DNA from: Acidobacteria bacterium UBA2994
GTDB taxonomy: Bacteria > Acidobacteriota > Vicinamibacteria > Vicinamibacterales > UBA8438
Assembly (NCBI GenBank): GCA_002346545.1
Contig: DEAA01000071.1
Coordinates: 1 to 5,010, forward strand
Length of the DNA: 5,010 nt
Reading direction: 5' to 3'
Below are positions 1 through 4,775 of the stretch, in pieces. Position numbers and translations under genes: made by a program. The notes beneath the pieces are model-generated. The model made no database searches, was not told the origin of the DNA, and was given only the letters and a program-made list of their open reading frames with translations. Within the stretch, counting starts at the first letter, position 1. Each line of letters begins with the position of its first letter.

Positions 1-161
1 ACCCCGTTCATGAAGTCCGCGCTCAGGCCCTCGACCACCGGGACCGTGATCCCGGCTTCGACCGGCTCGTCCGCCGCCGCGGTGGCCGCGGTGGCGAAGG
101 CGCTCACCGTTCCCGCTATCGCCGCCGCCGCGACCAGGCGTGCTCGCTGACGTGTGACCAT
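1..161 (-). CDS. Secreted glycoside hydrolase, probable GH53 endo-beta-1,4-galactanase (N-terminus only)
   Basis: Only the first 53 codons are in the window; the gene runs off the left edge. The ATG at 161 has an AGAGGAA ribosome binding site five bases upstream (167-173). The protein starts with a classic Sec signal peptide: basic residues R4, R6 and R8, an Ala-rich hydrophobic core at about residues 9-25, and Ala-rich cleavage sites at about residues 26-30. The mature start includes VPVVEGLSADFMNGV, which resembles the opening of bacterial GH53 galactanases, where a stretch of the type 'V..V.GL..DF..G' leads into a G-[VA]-D-[VI]-S-S strand. Enzymes of that family cut beta-1,4-galactan or arabinogalactan I outside the cell. 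The family call rests on about 15 residues, so another secreted hydrolase is possible. Two LacI-type palindromes upstream fit a sugar-repressed gene. Confidence 0.6.
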   Translation of the reverse strand, partial: MVTRQRARLVAAAAIAGTVSAFATAATAAADEPVEAGITVPVVEGLSADFMNG

Positions 162-266
162 GAAGGTTCCTCTCGATCGTCGTTGATCCGGCAAGCCGCG
201 CAGCGCGCGGGTCAGGTCGATGGCGGCATCTCGGCTCCCGGCGTGACCGGCGCCGTCGACACGTGA

Positions 267-282
267 CTGTGAGCGGTCACAG
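267..282. promoter_or_regulatory. LacI-family-type operator, copy proximal to the GH53 gene
   Basis: The 16-mer CTGTGAGCGGTCACAG is a near-perfect inverted repeat: its half sites CTGTGAGC and CTGTGACC match at 7 of 8 positions. It is repeated exactly at 301-316. The form TGTGA-N4-TCACA with a central CG-rich step is typical of LacI/GalR-family operators controlling sugar genes in actinobacteria. It lies about 105 bp upstream of the galactanase start codon. No regulator gene is in the window, so the protein that binds here is unknown. Confidence 0.6.
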
Positions 283-300
283 GATTGGGGGCACGAATGC

Positions 301-316
301 CTGTGAGCGGTCACAG
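301..316. promoter_or_regulatory. LacI-family-type operator, distal copy, next to a -35-like element
   Basis: This is an identical second copy of the 16-mer CTGTGAGCGGTCACAG, with centres 34 bp apart and an 18-bp spacer. On the minus strand a near-consensus -35 hexamer, TTGACT (320-315), overlaps its edge. No good -10 is visible; CATTCG at 299-294 is a weak candidate at 15-bp spacing. If the -35 is real, this operator lies inside the promoter and the other lies downstream of the start point, an arrangement suited to repression. The promoter part is weak; the repeat is certain. Confidence 0.6.
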
Positions 317-336
317 TCAAACACACGCGATGCGCG

Positions 337-713
337 ATGCCAAGGGTGAATTCGGGATGCGCGACCAGAAGCGTGCTCGTGCTCGGCATCGTCTGTCTGC
401 AGGTGTGCGCCGTCTGCATCCTGATCCTTCTCACACGGGTACGTCGCGGATCGGTCTTCCGCCCCTCGTCGTTCCGCTACGTGGACGCGATCGCGTGGTC
501 CGTCTTCGCGGCGGCGCTCGTCAGCGCTGCCGTCGCCGCGCTGCTCGCCCCCGGCGGCATCGCGCCCGGCGTCGTCGCTCTCATCTGCGGCGTCGCGCTC
601 GTGCTCGGCGGTGTCGCCTCATCGTCGTGATCATGAAAGCCCTGCTCCGGCAGGCGACGCAGCAGGAGGTCGATCTCGGAGTGCTCCGCGCCCAGCTCGA
701 CGAGGTCGTCTGA
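337..713 (+). pseudogene. DUF2975 membrane protein remnant, N-terminally truncated and frameshifted
   Basis: The frame beginning near 337 encodes three hydrophobic segments: one with GIVCLQVCAVCILILL, one at IAWSVFAAALVSAAVAALL, and one at VVALICGVALVLGGVA. Between the first two is a VFRPSSFRYVDAI stretch. This is the middle of a DUF2975 protein. The frame stops at 630. The expected C-terminus, LIVVIMKALLRQA leading to LRAQLDEVV, continues from 618 in another frame to a TGA at 711-713, so about one base is missing between 615 and 621. The family's first membrane helix and following loop (about 50 residues) are absent upstream, and no ribosome binding site precedes 337. The gene is probably dead. 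Its stop overlaps the regulator start by one base, the usual DUF2975/YozG pairing. A base-calling error could explain the frameshift but not the missing N-terminus. Confidence 0.75.
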
Positions 714-979
714 TGCCGATCGTCATCGACATCGACGTCATGCTCGCGCGCCGCAAGATGGCCGTCGGCGTGCTCGCCGAACGCGTCGGCATCACGCCGG
801 CGAACCTGGCTGTGCTGAAGAACGGACGAGCCAAGGCGGTGCGCTTCTCCACCCTCGACGCCCTGTGCGATGTCTTGGAGTGTCAACCGGGTGACCTGCT
901 GCAGTGGGTCCCGCCCGAGCAGGCGGCATCACCGGCAGAGACGTCGTCGGCCGATGCAGCCGCTCCCGTCAGCCTTTGA
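713..979 (+). CDS. YozG-like Cro/C1-family HTH transcriptional regulator
   Basis: This 88-residue protein starts at an ATG that overlaps the upstream DUF2975 stop (TGATG), with GAGGT six bases upstream (702-706). Residues 1-65 form a compact Cro/C1 helix-turn-helix domain of the HTH_26/YozG type: an MPIVIDIDVMLARRKM opening, helix-turn-helix around LAERVGITPANLAVLKNGRAKA (about residues 21-42), then FSTLDALCDVLECQPGDLL (46-63), the characteristic end of the family. Residues 68-88 are an Ala/Ser/Glu/Pro-rich tail, probably unstructured. Such small regulators are regularly encoded directly after a DUF2975 membrane protein, by translational coupling. Here the partner is broken, so the regulator may be orphaned, though its own reading frame is intact. 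Its targets are not known. Confidence 0.88.
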   Translation: MPIVIDIDVMLARRKMAVGVLAERVGITPANLAVLKNGRAKAVRFSTLDALCDVLECQPGDLLQWVPPEQAASPAETSSADAAAPVSL

Positions 980-1029
980 GGTATACCGTCGCGGTCTCGG
1001 TGAAGAAGTCCCGTGCGGCGGCACTGTTG

Positions 1030-1082
1030 AAACACATGAAGGCCCCGGGATCCGCACGCCGTGACGCGGGATTCCGGGGCCT
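1030..1082 (-). terminator. Rho-independent terminator of ssrA
   Basis: A long inverted repeat lies 21 nt past the tmRNA 3' end. Positions 1040-1053 pair with 1069-1082 (14 bp including one G-U), with a GGCCCCGG/CCGGGGCC core and a 15-nt loop. On the minus strand the stem is followed by TTCATGTGTTT (1040-1030), a T-rich stretch. The other side is not T-rich, so it is oriented for ssrA. It may also block read-through from the plus-strand regulator ending at 979. Confidence 0.8.
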
Positions 1083-1102
1083 CCTCGAGGTGACAACGGT
1101 TG

Positions 1103-1469
1103 TGGAGATGGGGGGAATCGAACCCCCGTCCATCGCTGGGTCGCTGCGGCTTCTCCGGGCGCAGTCTGTGCAGACGTTCTGCTCGGCCCCGACCTTTGTC
1201 ACAGACACCTAAGTCGACGGGCCCAGCCTGGAAAGAGTCCCGCGTGACGTCCAGACGCCGTCACGCAGCAAGATCCCTAGATGACGCCAGTACCCGTGAC
1301 GGGATCACGCACGGACTGACGGACTATCGGGCTCGCTTACGCAGCGAGGGCGAAGTCAGACTGCTTCTTATCGGCAGTTATTGGTTTGCAGGGGGCGTTC
1401 ACGAGATAACCCTGCATCCTCGGCCCGCTTCACGCAGTTACGCAGACGATGTCGAAACCGATCATCCCC
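1103..1469 (-). ncRNA. ssrA: Transfer-messenger RNA (tmRNA), trans-translation
   Basis: The mature RNA is about 367 nt. The 5' end, GGGGATGATCGGTTTCGAC, has the near-universal tmRNA opening. The 3' end shows a T-arm GGGGG-TTCGATT-CCCCC followed by CATCTCC, which pairs with the 5' GGGGATG to close the acceptor stem (one G-U). The tag frame is at 1375-1337: after AATAACT the resume codon GCC opens ADKKQSDFALAA, then TAA. The tag ends in the ALAA degron recognised by Clp-type proteases. tmRNA rescues stalled ribosomes with SmpB, whose gene lies on the same strand about 3.3 kb upstream. The CCA end is not encoded: discriminator A is followed by CAA, so CCA must be added after transcription. No convincing promoter is seen; a TATTCT at 1552-1547 lacks a good -35. 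Confidence 0.97.
1337..1375 (-). other. tmRNA proteolysis-tag reading frame
   Basis: Within ssrA, codons GCC GAT AAG AAG CAG TCT GAC TTC GCC CTC GCT GCG TAA give the 12-residue tag ADKKQSDFALAA. The alanine resume codon follows the UAACU-type element common before tmRNA resume codons. Length and ending match other actinobacterial tags, for example the mycobacterial one, which also has 12 residues and ends ALAA. Confidence 0.9.
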
Positions 1470-1517
1470 GTGCGTTCCTTCGTGCGAAGGACCGTTGTCA
1501 CACTGTGGAGTTGCCAA

Positions 1518-1541
1518 GCTCGGATCCGATGGAATCCGAGC
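1518..1541. repeat. Perfect 8-bp inverted repeat upstream of ssrA
   Basis: GCTCGGAT (1518-1525) and ATCCGAGC (1534-1541) form a perfect 8-bp stem with an 8-nt loop, 49 nt before the tmRNA 5' end. No T-tract follows on the minus strand. It could be part of the tmRNA precursor leader or a second barrier after the anti-sigma gene; the sequence does not decide between these. Confidence 0.45.
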
Positions 1542-1544
1542 ACA

Positions 1545-1572
1545 TCAGAATACAACGGATGCGCGGCATCCG
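1545..1572 (-). terminator. Candidate terminator of the sigma/anti-sigma operon
   Basis: Fourteen nt past the anti-sigma stop codon, CGGATGC (1556-1562) and GCATCCG (1566-1572) form a 7-bp stem with a GCG loop. On the minus strand it is followed by TTGTATTCTGA, moderately T-rich. Placement between the operon end and ssrA fits a terminator, but the T-tract is weak. Confidence 0.5.
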
Positions 1573-1585
1573 CCATTCCCGCACG

Positions 1586-2362
1586 TCACACCGATTCGAG
1601 CTCGCCGCGCACGATCGAGTCGCCCGAATGCGTGGGATCACCGTCGAGAGGCTCCTCGGAGATGTCCACGAGCACGTACTCGTCGATATCGACGTCGTCA
1701 GGAATCGCGAAGGTGCCTTCCGATCCCTCTAGCACACCGAGGCTCACGATCGCCGACGCGTCGGCGGTGATCAGCCACACCTCGCGGTAGGCGTCGGTGC
1801 CGGCGGCATCCGCGTCGAGTTCGACCGTGATCCGACGCTCACCATCCGGGTCCTCGACGACGACCGCGGTGCCGGCAGCACCAGGGTGACCCGGGAACGC
1901 GTCGAGAGCGGCCGCGGCAAGCTCCGTGGGCGCCGGGCGGAGGATCGAGGTGACCCCGACCACGACCAGAACGGCGGCCACCGACGCGGCCAGCGCGAAG
2001 ACGACCTTCGTCCAGCGTCGCGTTCCCCGCTTCGGTTCGGGCGTCTCGTCTGAATCCGACGCCGCCGGGCCGTCGACGATGTCCGCCGCGGGCGCCACAT
2101 CGATCGTGGCGCTGTCGGTGTCGACGTCGGGCGCCGAGGCGGCCGCCATTCCGACCTCGGCGGCGATGCGCTCCCACACGCGAGCCGGCGGCGCCTCGAG
2201 GTCGCCGACGGTGAGCGTCGAGCGTCCCACCAGCACGGCACGGCTGAGCTCGGTGAACTCCGTCGCGCACAGGCTGCACTCCTGCAGATGAGCCGACTCA
2301 TCGGGATCGGCGTCTTCGCCCAGCGCGATCAGCGCCAGCCTCTCGGCATCAAGATGCGACAT
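1586..2362 (-). CDS. Membrane-bound anti-sigma factor, RskA family with zinc-type motif
   Basis: The 258-residue protein holds its cognate ECF sigma factor inactive at the membrane. The N-terminal cytoplasmic domain has an H-x3-C-x2-C motif (H25, C29, C32), the signature of zinc-associated anti-sigma domains, in a region rich in acidic residues. Residues 75-110 are an Ala/Asp/Glu/Pro-rich linker. A single transmembrane helix lies at about 119-141, after K119 and the RRW at 115-117. Residues 160-258 form the extracytoplasmic RskA_C domain, with EVWLI, SLGVLEG and a C-terminal PTHSGDSIVRGEL typical of the end of that family. The start has a GGAGGTGA site seven bases or fewer upstream and overlaps the sigma gene by 14 nt, indicating translational coupling and fixed stoichiometry. 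By analogy with mycobacterial RskA, release probably needs membrane proteolysis; that is inferred. Confidence 0.93.
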   Translation of the reverse strand: MSHLDAERLALIALGEDADPDESAHLQECSLCATEFTELSRAVLVGRSTLTVGDLEAPPARVWERIAAEVGMAAASAPDVDTDSATIDVAPAADIVDGPAASDSDETPEPKRGTRRWTKVVFALAASVAAVLVVVGVTSILRPAPTELAAAALDAFPGHPGAAGTAVVVEDPDGERRITVELDADAAGTDAYREVWLITADASAIVSLGVLEGSEGTFAIPDDVDIDEYVLVDISEEPLDGDPTHSGDSIVRGELESV

Positions 2363-2897
2363 GACTCACCTCCAGTCGTTCTCGCAGTCGCTTCAGACTT
2401 CGCCTGATATGGCTCTTCACGGTACCCAACGGCATGTCCAGCCGATGGGAGATCTGGTCGTGCGTGAGGTCGTCGTAGAACGCCAGCCTCACGACTTTCT
2501 GCGCGTCCGGTTCCAGTCGGTCCAGTTCGTCCGCCAGCAGGAGCCTGTCGGCCAGGTCGATCTCCGACCCCACCAGGCTGTCGGGATCGGTGTAGTGCTG
2601 CATCTCCTCCTGGAGCCGCCTCACCCGCGCTCGCGCCTCATGCGTGTCGGCGATCCGCCGCCGGCAGATCGTCACCAGCCATGTCGACAGCTTCGCCTTG
2701 TCGGGGTCGTATCTCTCCCGCGATGTCCAGGCCGAGACGAAGGTCTTCTGGGTGACATCCTCCGCATCGCCTCGATCACCGAGCGAGCGCAGCGCGAGGG
2801 TGAAGACGACCGCCGACCAGCGGCGGTAGACCTCTTCGAGCGCGCGGTCCTCACCTCTGCGGAACCGCTCGCACAGGTCGCGTTCGTCGGGATCCAC
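2349..2897 (-). CDS. ECF RNA polymerase sigma factor, SigK-like
   Basis: The chosen GTG start gives 182 residues, beginning MDPDERDLCERFRRGED, with AGGGGG seven bases upstream. A longer open frame continues into the sortase gene and is not coding. Region 2 spans about residues 24-90: RRWSAVVFTLALRSLGDRGDAEDVTQKTF followed by the STWLVTICRRRIAD stretch. Region 4 spans about 126-175 and ends with the DNA-binding helix-turn-helix DDLTHDQISHRLDMPLGTVKSHIRRSLKRL. There is no region 1.1 or 3, as in ECF sigmas. The adjoining RskA-type anti-sigma and the region 4 wording point to the SigK subgroup, which in mycobacteria controls secreted proteins and itself. Here the upstream sortase and DUF4397 genes are probable targets in the same transcript. 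An alternative GTG at 2924 or 2927 cannot be excluded. Confidence 0.93.
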   Translation of the reverse strand: MDPDERDLCERFRRGEDRALEEVYRRWSAVVFTLALRSLGDRGDAEDVTQKTFVSAWTSRERYDPDKAKLSTWLVTICRRRIADTHEARARVRRLQEEMQHYTDPDSLVGSEIDLADRLLLADELDRLEPDAQKVVRLAFYDDLTHDQISHRLDMPLGTVKSHIRRSLKRLRERLEVSHVAS

Positions 2898-2937
2898 AAC
2901 GCCACCCCCTGCCTCTCGGGTCACCACCTCGATCGTC

Positions 2938-3576
2938 TCAGGCGGGTGCGGCGATCGCCACCACATTGTCCTGGTACCGGCCGGTGGCGGAGTCGAACGC
3001 CCCGCCGCAGGTGATGAGCACCAGTGTTCCCTCTCCCTCCCGCGAGAACAGCTCGTTGACGGGCAGCTCCGCCTTCGGGTAGTAGGTGACGCTCTCGAGA
3101 ACGTACGGATGCACGACTCCGTCGGCGTCCGCGACTTCGATCCGCTCCCCTGCGCCGAGGTCGCGAAGGCGACTGAACGGCCCGATCGGGTAGCCGGGGG
3201 CATCCACATGCGCCGAGATGACCGTGTTGCCGGTCTCACTCGTCGGATCGGACCCCCACCGGTACCAGCCGGCGATCGCGGGATCCTCGGGCAGCTCCAT
3301 GAACCCACCCTCCTCGACGCCGACGTCGACCACGGGCACGTCGACCCCGATCGACGCGATGCTGACCGATGTCGGAGGAACCGCGCGCCGCGGCGGCGAG
3401 GGGGTCGCCGCCGCGACCGGCACGTCGACCGACGCCGTCGGTGCGGGTGCCGCCGAAGTGCGGACAGGTGCCGGTGTCACCGTGGGGGATTCGGTGACCG
3501 ACTCCTGTCCGCACCCGGTCAGGGCAAGAACGATCGCGAGGGGGGCGAGGCCCGTCGCGATCGCCTTGCGGATCAT
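2938..3576 (-). CDS. Lipoprotein sortase, class E/F-like
   Basis: The 212-residue protein begins with a lipoprotein signal: R3 and K4, a hydrophobic stretch to residue 20, and lipobox L19-T20-G21-C22. Residues 25-70 are a Pro/Thr/Ala-rich linker that probably spans the wall. The sortase domain occupies about 71-212 and carries all three catalytic residues: H123 in VISAHVD, C190 in LVLITCGG and R200 in TGRYQDN. It should join or process surface proteins outside the cell. Most sortases are held by an N-terminal transmembrane helix, so a lipid anchor is notable. The ATG lies 8 nt after the DUF4397 stop with no clear ribosome binding site, suggesting coupled translation. No canonical LPxTG substrate with a following membrane helix is encoded nearby. 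The domain is certain; class F is the best guess from the actinobacterial context. Confidence 0.92.
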   Translation of the reverse strand: MIRKAIATGLAPLAIVLALTGCGQESVTESPTVTPAPVRTSAAPAPTASVDVPVAAATPSPPRRAVPPTSVSIASIGVDVPVVDVGVEEGGFMELPEDPAIAGWYRWGSDPTSETGNTVISAHVDAPGYPIGPFSRLRDLGAGERIEVADADGVVHPYVLESVTYYPKAELPVNELFSREGEGTLVLITCGGAFDSATGRYQDNVVAIAAPA

Positions 3577-3584
3577 GCGGGTTC

Positions 3585-4409
3585 TCAGCGCTCGGCCCGC
3601 TTGCGCGAGACGACCACGGCCGACGTGGCGATCGCCGCAGCGACACCGAAGGCGCCGACGATCAGCAGGGTCTGCATCATCGCGTCGCGCTCGGCCAGCT
3701 GGCCGCCGGAGCCGGACGGAACACCGTCGGGAGCCGAGTGGAGCCCGTCGATCGTCTGCACGGCGAGGTCGAGGTTGTCGTCCTCGAGGCTGCCCCACGC
3801 GTAGACGATGGTGAGCACACCTTCTTCGACGGCGACGTCGGCCGGTCCGATCACCGGGTCGGTGGTGCCGGTCGCAGCGACGGATGCCTCGATCGTTCCC
3901 GCGGCGAGATCGAGGGTCGCCTCCTCGGGGTTCGCGAGGTTCTCGATCACCGGGGTGCCTCCCGCGAGCACATCCACAGCGGGCGCCGCGGCGTCGTGGC
4001 GTACTGTCAGTCGGCCTTCTCCCGGTGCTGTCTCGGAGATGTCGTTCACATACGGGGTGACCGTCGGCTCGCCGCCCTCGGTGAGGTGGGCCACCGCGGT
4101 GTAGCTCGTGTTGGCTTCGAGGGTGACGCTGACGGGACCGAGGATGGGGTCGCTCGCGTCGGCCGCATCGGTCGCCGTCAGAGCGACTTCGTAATCGCCC
4201 GCGGCGAGGTCGAGCGGGCCGGCGAGGTCGCCGGGCTGGAAGTCGTCGAGGGTCAGTTCGCCATTGACGTAGACGTCGACGGGGGTGTCGGGGATGCCAT
4301 GGAGCACCGACAGGTCAGCGGTGGTGTCCGAGATGGCGTACGCGGGGGCTGCCAGACCGAAAGCGGCGATCGCTCCGGCGGTGATACCCGCTGCGAGGGT
4401 CTTACGCAC
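3585..4409 (-). CDS. Secreted DUF4397 protein with C-terminal membrane anchor
   Basis: The start is the GTG at 4409, giving 274 residues. An in-frame GTG at 4430 opens a slightly longer frame, but AAGGAGGAC (4422-4414) lies within that extension, five bases before 4409. Residues 1-25 are a Sec signal peptide ending AYA. Two related beta-rich units follow, at about 29-110 (VLHGIPDTPVDVYVNG, then GPLDLAAGDYEVAL) and about 131-210 (LTVRHDAAAPAVDVLAGG, then ATLDLAAGTIEASV), matching tandem DUF4397 modules. These are poorly characterised surface domains. A Ser/Gly-rich spacer leads to a transmembrane helix at about 247-267 and the tail SRKRAER. This helix-plus-basic-tail design resembles a sorting signal but has no LPxTG motif; QLAERD is the nearest sequence. 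First gene of the sortase-sigma cluster; its function is unknown. Confidence 0.9.
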   Translation of the reverse strand: MRKTLAAGITAGAIAAFGLAAPAYAISDTTADLSVLHGIPDTPVDVYVNGELTLDDFQPGDLAGPLDLAAGDYEVALTATDAADASDPILGPVSVTLEANTSYTAVAHLTEGGEPTVTPYVNDISETAPGEGRLTVRHDAAAPAVDVLAGGTPVIENLANPEEATLDLAAGTIEASVAATGTTDPVIGPADVAVEEGVLTIVYAWGSLEDDNLDLAVQTIDGLHSAPDGVPSGSGGQLAERDAMMQTLLIVGAFGVAAAIATSAVVVSRKRAER

Positions 4410-4506
4410 GATAGTCCTCCTTGGAATCACGGGCGGCTGGGCACCGCCTCATGCCTATGTGTTCCGGGAGGGTGTGCGATTCGGATGCAGGTGGCGGAGA
4501 TTTCGC

Positions 4507-4530
4507 TCGCCGCCGGCGTAGCGGAGGCGA
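4507..4530 (-). terminator. Possible weak terminator after the small peptide gene
   Basis: Immediately after the TAA at 4533-4531, an imperfect hairpin forms on the minus strand: TCGCC pairs with GGCGA and CCG with CGG across a single mismatch, with a 6-nt loop. It is followed only by GCGAAATCT, with no real T-tract. It may attenuate read-through into the DUF4397 operon. The remaining leader down to 4410 shows no promoter I can support. Confidence 0.3.
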
Positions 4531-4680
4531 TTATCTGGTTGCGGGAAGCGACGGGGCCTCATCCGACGTCGTGCCGGCGACCATCGGGGCGATCACGGTC
4601 GCCGACGCGACGGCGGCGAGGCCGGCGACGACCGCGACCGCGACGGTGGCAACCAGCATCTTCAGCGCGGAGGTCTTCAT
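4531..4680 (-). CDS. Small hydrophobic secreted or membrane peptide ending in an LPxT-like motif
   Basis: This 49-residue frame runs from an ATG at 4680 to a TAA at 4531. K2 and K7 precede a long hydrophobic stretch at about residues 8-36 (LVATVAVAVVAGLAAV and onward), rich in Ala and Val. This could be a membrane anchor or a signal peptide cleaved near the ASA at 25-27. The last 13 residues are polar and end EAPSLPATR. I do not recognise a family. Support for coding: the protein has a sensible signal/anchor layout, it lies in an otherwise empty gap between smpB and the DUF4397 gene, and a promoter-like sequence sits eight bases before the ATG. There is no Shine-Dalgarno, so translation would be leaderless. 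LPAT near the end recalls a sortase motif, and a sortase gene is 1 kb downstream, but no membrane helix follows the motif. Confidence 0.55.
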   Translation of the reverse strand: MKTSALKMLVATVAVAVVAGLAAVASATVIAPMVAGTTSDEAPSLPATR

Positions 4681-4688
4681 CGCGGGTC

Positions 4689-4717
4689 ACGTTATCGTGA
4701 CCGTCGGCACGCGTCCA
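4689..4717 (-). promoter_or_regulatory. Candidate promoter for a leaderless small-peptide transcript
   Basis: On the minus strand, TGGACG (4717-4712) matches the -35 consensus at 4 of 6 bases. It is followed by a 17-bp spacer and TAACGT (4694-4689), which fits TAnnnT. The -10 ends eight bases before the ATG at 4680, so transcription would begin at or beside the start codon. Leaderless mRNAs of this geometry are common in actinobacteria. Confidence 0.4.
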
Positions 4718-4739
4718 CCTTCGCCGCCAACCTGTAACC

Positions 4740-4775
4740 CGCCCGTGAGGGGCGACCCGTCAGCCCGAGCGGGTC
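4740..4775 (-). terminator. Hairpin region after smpB, possible terminator
   Basis: Two inverted repeats lie just downstream of, and overlapping, the smpB stop codon. GACCCG (4754-4759) pairs with CGGGTC (4770-4775), and CGCCC pairs with GGGCG across a CTCAC loop (4740-4754 on the minus strand). The sequence that follows, GGTTACAGGTT, is only slightly T-rich. It is a plausible end for the smpB transcript but not a canonical terminator. Confidence 0.35.

Noticed and set aside
196..210. GC-rich hairpin CCGCGC-AGC-GCGCGG in the galactanase leader
   Set aside because: Short GC palindromes are common in such DNA; there is no T-tract and no riboswitch-like context.
615..621. Programmed frameshift in the DUF2975 gene
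   Set aside because: No slippery heptamer or downstream structure is visible, and the N-terminal part is missing as well, so decay or a sequencing error is more likely.
969..1208. Minus-strand open frame of 79 codons across the tmRNA 3' end and its terminator
   Set aside because: Most of it lies within ssrA and the terminator, and no ribosome binding site or recognisable protein feature is present.
1100..1790. Several plus-strand open frames across ssrA and the anti-sigma 3' end
   Set aside because: They cover a structural RNA and the antisense of a recognised gene; the translations show no family features.
2361..3014. Plus-strand open frame of 217 codons
   Set aside because: It lies antisense to the sigma gene, which has clear region 2 and 4 motifs. 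Composition is typical of a high-GC shadow frame.
2898..3308. Longer N-terminal extension of the sigma factor frame
   Set aside because: It overlaps the catalytic domain of the sortase in another frame, and the extension has no sigma-like sequence. A GTG with a good ribosome binding site exists at 2897.
3738..4700. Plus-strand open frame of 320 codons
   Set aside because: It is antisense to the DUF4397 gene and the small peptide gene, with no domain and an Arg/Gly-rich translation typical of a shadow frame.
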